NCBI GenBank assembly: GCA_951812925.1
Contig: OX638370.1
Location: 30,619,964-30,683,963, forward strand
DNA: 64,000 bases
DNA from: Calliopum simillimum
Taxonomy: Eukaryota > Arthropoda > Insecta > Diptera > Lauxaniidae
Direction of reading: 5' to 3'
The first letter of the stretch is position 1; every line of letters starts with the position of its first letter. Below the pieces are notes generated by a model. The model did not search any database. It was given only the letters and a program-made list of their open reading frames with translations, and was not told the DNA's origin. The position numbers were made by a program, and so were the translations under genes. Shown in pieces: positions 60,301-64,000 of the stretch.

Positions 60301-62388
60301 TTCTTCCCGAGCCAGGTGTCCTATCAATGATCAAACTGTTTAATAACATTGGAAACAGTTTGACGGCAGATCTTCAATTTTTTGGCAAATTTTTTGTAGG
60401 ACCAATTTGGATTTTTTTTGGAAAATTTTTAATAATTTAACGACGAACTTCTTTTTCTTCACTTATTTTGATCAAACTCACAACAAATCAACATGTTGGT
60501 CATTAAAAATAATAACTGTCATGTTTTTCAAAGACAACTAGATCAAAGAAATTTTTAAATTTTACACCCAAAAAAAATTATTAGGTAAAACGTGTGTTAA
60601 GATTTTTTCGATCTCACTCCTTAGTTATGCGATTCCAAAATAACGAAAAAACCGTGTTTTTTTAAACATTTACATTAGAAAATCATGATGTAATGAACAC
60701 TCATATCATCAGCCAATTTCGATAAAATCGAATAATTAATTCAAAACACATAAAAGTTTTAATGTAAGAAATTTCGTGTCACACAGTGTTAATGACAATG
60801 TCCCGTAAACGTGATAGAATTTTTTAATAATTTTTACCGAACTCGTAGACACTTATTTCTTTAAGAAAATACATTTAATTTCCGTATAAAGAAACTGTGT
60901 AACTCATGTTATAGCACTTTAATTACGTACAAAGTGATGTTCTATTTATTTATTTCAAAGAATGTGCTTTACGAATCTTATTCGATGACGTACATTTCAA
61001 ATTAAATAAGCATTTCTGTTAAATATCTTCTCAAGCTGTATACTTATGTTATCAAAATGGTTTATACTAATTGTTTTGTAGCTACAGCTTTGTATCTTGT
61101 ACCTTGAATTTGTTTTAATTACTAACGTTTCTTTAACTGTTGATTTAAATTACTTTTTCAGGGTTCCATTGAGGAATGGCTGCAACTACTTAGACTGGAA
61201 GAATACATACAACCGCTGTTGGATCAAAACTATAAAACCGTACGCGATGTTACACAAGTCACATGGGAAGATCTCGAAGATATAGGAATTGTTAAATTGG
61301 GCCATCAGAAAAAGATACTACTTGCCATAAAACGTGTTAAAGATATAATCAGTGGAAAATGGAATCCTGGCGGACCGAATGCCTATCAGCAGCAGGTAAA
61401 TTAAAACAAATAAAAATAGTTTAAATAATCTGTAAGCTGCAATAGCAGTAGGCGAATAAAAAAAAACTAAAATAAATATGCGGCAAAAATTTAAATTTTA
61501 CGCTGAAAAATTGCAGTACCACCAAATGCACACATACACAACTGAAATTTACGCCAAGGTCATTTTAGAAAAATTGCAAATACGCAGAATTTTCCATTGG
61601 ATAACCAATCTGTATTCTAACTGCGCTACTTAATTATGCGGTGCTTTTAGTTGCGCAATGCCTTTTTTAATATATTCTGATATGCGAACCTACTTTTGTT
61701 TTTATATTACAATTTATTTAATATTTTCAATTCAAAATAAATATTTGTCTTGTTTCCCTATATCAGTTCTATATAATTTTATATATTTTATATTTTCTTA
61801 ATTTTTTTTTATTTTATTTTAAATTTTCATTTATTTTCTTCAAATCAACGTGTTCATTCAAAAAGGAATATCGTAAAACCTGGCAAACAACGGTACAAAT
61901 GCCAACTACACCACCGTATTTACCAACAACACGCGTCTCTTGGGATGATTCGAAAAGTTATGTTTCTAACAATGTTGATGCATATTATTGCACCGGAAGT
62001 AATCATGAATGTTGTAATGGCAATGATGTTGTTTTGATCAAGGTTAGTGTATCACTAAGGATGTGTCTGCGCCGCCTCCTCTTTTGTATAAAATAAAAGA
62101 TTTATTTACTATACTGTACATAGCAATTGTATTAATCTATTTATTTTTGTCCTTCACAACATACAGGTTCGCCAGCCACGTGGCAAAAGCTTGGAATCCC
62201 TTGAGGATATACATGACAATAGCACACGCAGTCATTTGACTTTTAGTCATTATACAACAACTGATTATGGTCATTTTGCGCATCCATCACAAATACAGCA
62301 GCATCAGCAGCAAGTTTTGCATCAACAGCATCAGCAACAGGCTGCTATGATGGGAAATCGTTTATTAAACAATGCTGCTGGAAATATG
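42069..62388 (+). CDS. ckn: Caskin, tandem SAM-domain scaffold (5 coding exons, 3' end outside window)
   Basis: Spliced from 42069-42324, 42400-43130, 61162-61395, 61866-62042 and 62167-62388, giving about 540 codons before the right edge. Caskins are multidomain scaffolds; fly Caskin acts with the receptor phosphatase Lar in motor axon guidance and vertebrate forms bind CASK at synapses (family knowledge). Residues about 258-320 form SAM1 ([20 protein letters not shown]) and 330-392 SAM2 (TWEDLEDIGIVKLGHQKKIL), joined by a short LPHFVP linker as in vertebrate Caskins. Splice phases agree at every junction. No ankyrin or SH3 coding sequence was seen upstream in the window, and an in-frame stop precedes the ATG, so this transcript may encode the short form. 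The Pro-rich C-terminus should follow beyond the window. Confidence 0.9.
42400..43130 (+). CDS. ckn: Caskin coding exon 2, SAM domain 1
   Basis: Acceptor TTTTTACAG ends at 42399; AT completes an Asp codon with the G of exon 1. 244 codons: low-complexity Ser/Gly/Thr, a GIDLTQSPGRDSPGSSSGSA segment and a Ser/Gly run near 42790-42850, then SAM1 from about 42915 (NDELIIDWLLEMKYEEYAQL through [11 protein letters not shown] to RERIKQRIDKLQ). Ends LPHFVP at a codon boundary before the donor GTGAGT at 43131. A minus-strand frame at 42413-42604 is its shadow. Confidence 0.93.
43131..43730 (+). other. Start of the 18-kb caskin intron 2
   Basis: Donor GTGAGT at 43131; the intron ends at 61161. TGCTAATCACTATACTATCG and the following ten bases occur at 43221 and exactly 220 bases later at 43441. 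No coding sequence. Confidence 0.6.
43731..44360 (+). mobile_element. Tc1/mariner fragment with GTCCCATAATTCACG end
   Basis: GGATGTCCCATAATT occurs at about 43745 and 44043. 44050-44090 (AAATTTGCCGGCATTTATGC, GGTAAAGTGTTG) matches 54400-54435. One frame from about 44160 gives VEEYFKNNEKLAATFRQYRI and KYGRN, like the helix-turn-helix start of a Tc1/mariner-type transposase. An inverted pair AAAACAGTTTGACA / TGTCAAACTGTTTT lies at 44110-44130 and 44308-44330. Confidence 0.6.
44405..45115. mobile_element. MITE with CTGTGTCAAAAATTTCACTC ends, holding a second MITE
   Basis: Left arm CTGTGTCAAAAATTTCACTC, AGCAATGTGTCGAATTCTCT; right arm is its inverse, ending TTTTTTAACACAG. The arms are interrupted by 44480-45037. 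Confidence 0.72.
44480..45037. mobile_element. Inner MITE with CCCTGCAG ends
   Basis: Begins CCCTGCAGGCAAACTG and ends TTTTTACTGCAGGG. ACTAGT-containing words (AACTAGTC, CAGTACTAGTCC, GAACTAGTATT) are frequent in both halves in inverted arrangement. No target duplication identified with certainty. Confidence 0.62.
45116..46844. other. Intronic AT-rich sequence
   Basis: Nothing recognised. Frames at 45594-46065 and 46358-46621 have no known motif. Confidence 0.4.
46845..47065 (-). repeat. Dispersed repeat, inverted partner of 33305-33545
   Basis: Complementary to 33305-33545 through TTTTGGTAC, TTATCATCCCTGGTATAATT, CAGTGCTATGCTTTTTG, TCTTTGTGCTTTATC and TTTTTTCAGCTCTGTGTG. Confidence 0.7.
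47180..48098 (+). mobile_element. DINE-1-like Helentron, copy 2
   Basis: Begins near TTTTTATACCCTACACCCAG and continues with CTTTGTCCTTCCGTTTGTAA, the CCTGAGTCGATATAGCCATG block, GGCTGGCTGGCTGG, then about 130-140-bp units (GCTATACTGAAA at about 47650, 47780, 47920). The 3' hairpin TTTGGCCAGGCCAAA is at 48067-48081. The most complete of the three copies. Confidence 0.78.
49175..49918. mobile_element. MITE with CACGGAGAAAAA ends and 5-bp duplication
   Basis: Ends CACGGAGAAAAATACG and, inward from the right, CACGGAGAAAAAAAATAG. TACTA flanks both sides (49170-49174, 49919-49923). CAC ends with a 5-bp duplication recall Transib, but there is no transposase; assignment is inference. Internal text repeats AAGGTAA/TTACCTTA words. 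It lies within the hAT element. Confidence 0.78.
49605..49680 (+). ncRNA. tRNA-like sequence inside the MITE
   Basis: A-box-like CAGCCCAGTGG at 49613-49623, B-box GGTTCGTATCC at 49656-49666, and between them an anticodon-type stem-loop: TCTGA (49631-49635), 7-base loop CTACCAT with T33 and ACC at 34-36, TCGGA (49643-49647), pairing 5 of 5 with one G-T. The acceptor stem does not pair, so this is not a functional tRNA. Long T-runs follow from 49683, a natural RNA polymerase III stop. Likely a tRNA-derived (SINE-like) relic. Confidence 0.5.
50324..50578. mobile_element. 255-bp MITE, CGTCACTCTTAGG ends, ACAT duplication
   Basis: Perfect inverted ends starting CGTCACTCTTAGGCCAGATT and continuing six more bases. 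ACAT flanks at 50320-50323 and 50579-50582. AT-rich interior without coding capacity; lies in the hAT element. Confidence 0.82.
50890..51160 (-). pseudogene. hAT transposase fragment
   Basis: Minus-strand LKLILDCKTRWSSLLDMLQR, FIMLESSIKTACIDL then IIKQLARTLQPIKITIDI matches the conserved hAT region after the insertion domain (D-x-K-T-R-W-x-S, then the L-x-P-x-x-x-x-T segment). Other transposase parts are not readable and the C-terminal dimerisation region is missing. Confidence 0.75.
51721..51896. other. Intronic spacer
   Basis: Short stretch with repeated GAAATT/TCGAAAAACA words; nothing recognised. Confidence 0.35.
51897..53064. mobile_element. MITE with CACAGTGCGAAATTT ends
   Basis: Left CACAGTGCGAAATTTTCAGA and TAGCGGAACTTAATTCA; the right end is the inverse (GAATAAAGTTCCGCTA, AAATTTCGCACTGTG). 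Left half holds two related blocks of about 70 bases (51965-52035 and 52093-52165: ATGAAACTT...TATTAAGGGGG...GACAAGG). The hairpin 52701-52885 is nested inside. No transposase; target duplication unclear. Confidence 0.72.
52701..52885. mobile_element. 185-bp near-perfect hairpin MITE
   Basis: CAGTGTGCCAGACGGTTCA at the left and TGAACCGTCTGGCACACTG at the right, with the arms continuing (allowing small gaps) through CCGCTTTTTTA, CGTTACGGATCCGTTACTGA and TCCGTT. The loop is about 40 bases of A/T runs. It is sense-transcribed as part of caskin intron 2. Confidence 0.82.
53065..54382. other. Intronic AT-rich sequence
   Basis: Nothing recognised; an (ACAAA)n-like stretch lies near 53829-53850. 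Confidence 0.4.
54383..54685. mobile_element. 303-bp MITE, TA duplication, AAGGGTGTCCCATAATT end
   Basis: Left AAGGGTGTCCCATAATTCAC; right, inward, AAGGGTATTCCATAATTTAC. TA at 54381-54382 and 54686-54687. 54400-54435 matches 44050-44090, so it derives from the same Tc1/mariner-like family. Confidence 0.75.
54970..55842 (-). mobile_element. DINE-1-like Helentron, copy 3, interrupted by a LINE tail
   Basis: Minus orientation. CTTTGTCCTTCCGTTTGTAA, the GTCCGTCTGTCTGGCTGGCT block near 55700-55740, units with GCTTATATAGGAGGTG and AGGGCGTG complements, and the 3' hairpin TTTGGCCTGGCCAAA at 54981-54995. The RTE-like tail 55021-55268 sits between AAATACTG and the TAATGTTTGGCC end. Confidence 0.76.
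55021..55268 (-). pseudogene. RTE-like LINE 3' tail
   Basis: Minus-strand ARPLSGIHKAVEDVVDPKPT, GKGRWKRKSK and a frameshifted remainder correspond to 15362-15111, and both end in TTCTCCTTTAACTCCTAGGA (plus strand) with TATGTATGTATGT beyond it here. 5'-truncated, inserted in the DINE-1-like element. Confidence 0.8.
55843..57439. other. Intronic sequence, one dispersed module
   Basis: AT-rich without coding homology. 57117-57180 carries the dispersed module (GATGCCGAATCCGGCGTCAG, GTAGTTTTTGAGATATCCTA). Confidence 0.4.
57440..57620 (+). repeat. Half copy of the 31990-32660 MITE
   Basis: TCATTTTTACCCTTTTCTTA, AAAAGGTACAAAAATTAC, AAACAGGTGAATAATGAGTC, matching the left arm of 31990-32660. Confidence 0.65.
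57621..58472. other. Intronic AT-rich sequence
   Basis: Nothing coding. An inverted piece of the dispersed module lies near 58203-58232 (TTTTGAGACCGCATTCGGAA). Confidence 0.4.
58639..60480 (-). pseudogene. mariner/Tc1-type transposase, frameshifted and split
   Basis: Minus strand, in order: frameshifted helix-turn-helix start (near 60470-60350), DRTPGSGRKQGRHDIGKAKK, AARSAQCSDYLVRKVKANAS, KVQKVPDR, then (after the insertion) KNLDAKSGTRKLKSSFIQKY, CIMDDETYVLADFTQLPGQ (first Asp), EEQFKIQKQAKFPKEF, LVWQAICSCG, a frameshift, VSTYFWPDLASCHYGKKALG (second Asp) and NPPNCPKLRLKEHKKVSQ. The insertion splits the frame exactly at a TA. The third acidic site is altered relative to the family's LRPIE form, so it is inactive. 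Confidence 0.83.
59226..60122. mobile_element. 897-bp MITE (GAGTAGAACGGGG ends) inside the transposase
   Basis: Ends GAGTAGAACGGGGCAATGTC and, inward from the right, GAGTAGAACGGGGTAATGTC. TA at 59224-59225 and 60123-60124; removing the element and one TA restores the transposase frame. A block of about 180 bases at its left end (59226-59412) is repeated at 59578-59757 with few changes. GGGGTAATGTCGTGCA or its complement recurs several times. Confidence 0.83.
60624..61161 (+). other. Last part of caskin intron 2
   Basis: AT-rich, ending in the acceptor TTACTTTTTCAG. Nothing else recognised. Confidence 0.5.
61162..61395 (+). CDS. ckn: Caskin coding exon 3, SAM domain 2
   Basis: Acceptor TACTTTTTCAG ends at 61161. 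78 codons exactly: GSIEEWLQLLRLEEYIQPLL, then VTWEDLEDIGIVKLGHQKKI and LLAIKRVKDI, a complete SAM domain, then GKWNPGGPNAYQQQ. Donor CAG then GTAAAT at 61396. Phase 0 at both ends, so SAM2 is a single-exon cassette; skipping it would keep the frame. Confidence 0.92.
61396..61865 (+). other. Caskin intron 3
   Basis: 470 bases between GTAAAT and AAAAAG. T-rich 3' part; no repeat or gene seen. Confidence 0.7.
61866..62042 (+). CDS. ckn: Caskin coding exon 4
   Basis: 59 codons, phase 0 both sides. Starts EYRKTWQTTVQMPTTPPYLP and ends NGNDVVLIK before the donor GTTAGT at 62043. The acceptor (CAAAAAG) has a weak pyrimidine tract just before it, with T-rich sequence further upstream. Contains two Cys-Cys/Cys clusters (YYCTGSNHECCNG). 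Confidence 0.78.
62167..62388 (+). CDS. ckn: Caskin coding exon 5, His/Gln-rich
   Basis: Acceptor ACATACAG ends at 62166. 74 codons: VRQPRGKSLESLEDIHDN, a Ser/Thr/His/Tyr region, then a CAG/CAT-encoded Gln/His tract (QQHQQQVLHQQHQQQ) and AAMMGNRLLNNAAGNM. Donor ATG then GTAATA at 62389; without splicing the frame stops at 62401. The next exon lies outside the window. Confidence 0.85.
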
Positions 62389-62744
62389 GTAATATGCTTT
62401 TAAAAGAAAAATATCTTTACAAAACATAAATTTTTTTGACATGTTGATGGAAAAGACAGGATAATGAGAAGAAAATCTCGGTAAATATTGCGAATGGGGG
62501 GGTGATTTTTGAGGCTTTTGCGATCATTTACCCATGGCGATAGAACGATTCTCGATGCATCATGCAGTGCGAATACGCTTGATCATAAACAAAGCTTTCG
62601 ATTGAGTAAAAACAAAGTTCAGAAAAGTGAAATAGCAAAGTTTAAATAACGATAATTCTGAAAGTACTGTACCAATCTTGAAAATTATAAACAATTTTTA
62701 CTCATTGACATTTCTTCATTATTCAACTGTTTTAACGTCACTAA

Positions 62745-63071
62745 AATGAGTGCAGAATCGGAAAAAAATTCGTTACATTTTAGTTTATTACTTCACGGCT
62801 GCGAGGGCTCACAAAAAAATTTCTGCACATTATGGAGAAGGTACTTTATTGGAAACGACAGTTGGAAAATGGTATGTTTAATTCCGCTCTGGAAATTTTG
62901 ATCGACCATGCACCTTCGGTTTACCATTTGTTTCAATCGTTGCAGAATTATCTTGATGGCGTAAAATTGAATTCCCTAGAGGATTGCAAAAAAGTCTTGT
63001 CCGAGTTTTTCGAACAGAAACCCCAGGAGTTCTTTAAGGACTGTATTGTGGTTTTTCCCGAAAGTGAATGA
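62745..63071 (+). pseudogene. mariner transposase relic, middle deleted
   Basis: First part (62745-62870, frameshifted): a start like MSAESEK, then KKISAHYGEGTLLETTVGKW, the mariner helix-turn-helix. It is followed at once by the C-terminal end DHAPSVYHLFQSLQNYLDGV, SLEDCKKVLSEFFEQKPQEF, KDCIVVFPESE-stop. The linker and the first two catalytic Asp are missing, and the third (D in the family's PSDYHLF) is Val here. It lies in the intron after caskin exon 5. Confidence 0.83.
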
Positions 63072-63159
63072 AACAATGGAAAATATTTGACTCAATAAAG
63101 TAATTTTGATTTATGAAAAAAATTGGTTAAACTTTTCTGAACTTTCTTTTTACTCAATC

Positions 63160-63640
63160 TAATACTTTTCGATGCTGAATTCGAATCTGGCCCCCATCGC
63201 GTATGGTTTTTCAGATATTGTACACTTGTAAAAATAGTAGATGACTACTTAATAGCTAATATTGTAGATAGGGAATAGCACTATATAATGCAATTTATTG
63301 AAAAGACTAGAAAAATTTTGTTCATTCTATAAATTACCTCAAAAATATTATTTTTTACCTACCTACAGACATAATTCAGAGTGAAATTGAAGAAAAAGCT
63401 GAAGCTCTTATATGCCATATCGGGTTTTACTGTTAAAATTTACTTTATCCTCGTTATATTACTTCAAAAATAGAGGAAAATGGTGTTTTTTTAATTTTTA
63501 TGTCACGATATCTCAAAAACCAAAAGCAATAGAGCAATTCTGATTCCGGATTCGGACTGGTGTACGCACCATGATTGTAGAAATAAATTTTGAAAACCAA
63601 ACTTTGTAAAAATTTTGGCTGTTTTTTAAAAAACATGGAT
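63160..63640. repeat. Decayed palindromic element with two dispersed modules
   Basis: 63172-63225 (GATGCTGAATTCGAATCTGG, GTTTTTCAGATATTG) and 63508-63560 (GATATCTCAAAAACC, AGAGCAATTCTGATTCCGGA) are inverted copies of the module, about 340 bases apart, resembling the arms of 28527-29070. Confidence 0.55.
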
Positions 63641-64000
63641 GATGAAACTAAGCAGATTTTTTAAAAAACGTATGATGCTTATCTTATGTTGCTGACAGCC
63701 AGTTTAATTATTTATAAATAAGGATTTTTCATAGCCAAATCTTCCGGTAAAAAAATCATTCAAACTTACGCACCTATTTTGTTTTAGTATTTATGATTTT
63801 TCAAACATTTTAAAAGCTTTAATTAAAAAATTCAGCGATATCACGACAGATGCTAATATAATTAGCATTTTATAATTAGATTTTTAAAATTGAAAAGGTC
63901 TGCTACATTATAATTATTAAATTGAAATCTGCGCCACCTTCACCTTTTCACTTAAAATAAAAAAAAACATAATCACATTATACATATATAGCAACTTCAA
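63641..64000 (+). other. Caskin intron 5, AT-rich
   Basis: No exon recognised before the window ends. Confidence 0.4.

Larger units (their letters stand above)
58473..60621 (-). mobile_element. mariner/Tc1-type transposon with internal insertion
   Basis: Ends AGAAGTGAGATCGAAAAAAT (left) and AGGAGTGAGATCGAAAAAAT inward from the right, about 28 bp, with TA at 58471-58472 and 60622-60623. 2149 bp, of which 897 plus one TA are a later insertion (59226-60122), leaving about 1.25 kb, the usual size of such an element. Confidence 0.85.

Overview
The window is eukaryotic, AT-rich and gene-poor. It looks like a fly (Diptera, probably a large-genome schizophoran or calyptrate; the lineage is inference). 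Evidence: a caskin-type gene with GT-AG introns, tandem SAM domains and His/Gln-rich low complexity; a TCAGTT initiator with a downstream promoter element; and fly-type repeats (DINE-1-like Helentrons, mariner/Tc1, BEL/Pao, RTE-like and RNase-H LINEs, palindromic MITEs). I see no bacterial gene organisation and no CRISPR array.

Host gene: one protein-coding gene is clearly supported, the fly caskin orthologue (ckn), on the + strand. Five coding exons lie in the window: 42069-42324, 42400-43130, 61162-61395, 61866-62042 and 62167-62388. All junctions keep the frame and the gene runs off the right edge. Exon 2 carries SAM1 and exon 3 carries SAM2; an 18-kb transposon-filled intron separates them. 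An in-frame stop lies just upstream of the first ATG, and no ankyrin or SH3 coding sequence was recognised upstream. The best upstream promoter candidate is near 26898.

Layout: 1-2340 is an open, 5'-truncated non-LTR reverse transcriptase (-). 4122-6181 is a LINE 3' end split by a foldback element (4195-5881), itself split by a small MITE (4381-4757). 6433-7324 is a near-perfect palindrome. 7942-10730 holds tandem and dispersed short repeats. 11520-13153 is a foldback element with a 9-bp target duplication. 14320-17198 holds a deleted Tc1, an RTE-like LINE relic and MITEs. 19011-19945 is a tandem duplication. 20786-26253 is a mariner/Tc1 relic interrupted by a BEL/Pao element with identical LTRs. 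26500-28500 is mostly unique sequence with the candidate promoter. 28527-41505 holds more MITEs, a mariner relic, a TATA-like module in three copies, a recurring GTACGGGAC motif and a DINE-1-like element.

Intron 2 (43131-61161) holds a Tc1 fragment, nested palindromes, two DINE-1-like elements, an RNase-H LINE split by a hAT element that carries two further MITEs (one with a tRNA-like sequence), a hairpin MITE, and a mariner with a TA-flanked insertion inside its transposase.

I found no convincing new multi-gene system. The most interesting material is transposon architecture: several insertions whose empty sites can be read from the sequence, and short modules shared between otherwise unrelated palindromic elements. 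Element boundaries come from reading terminal inverted repeats and target duplications by eye, so family names are inference where no transposase survives.
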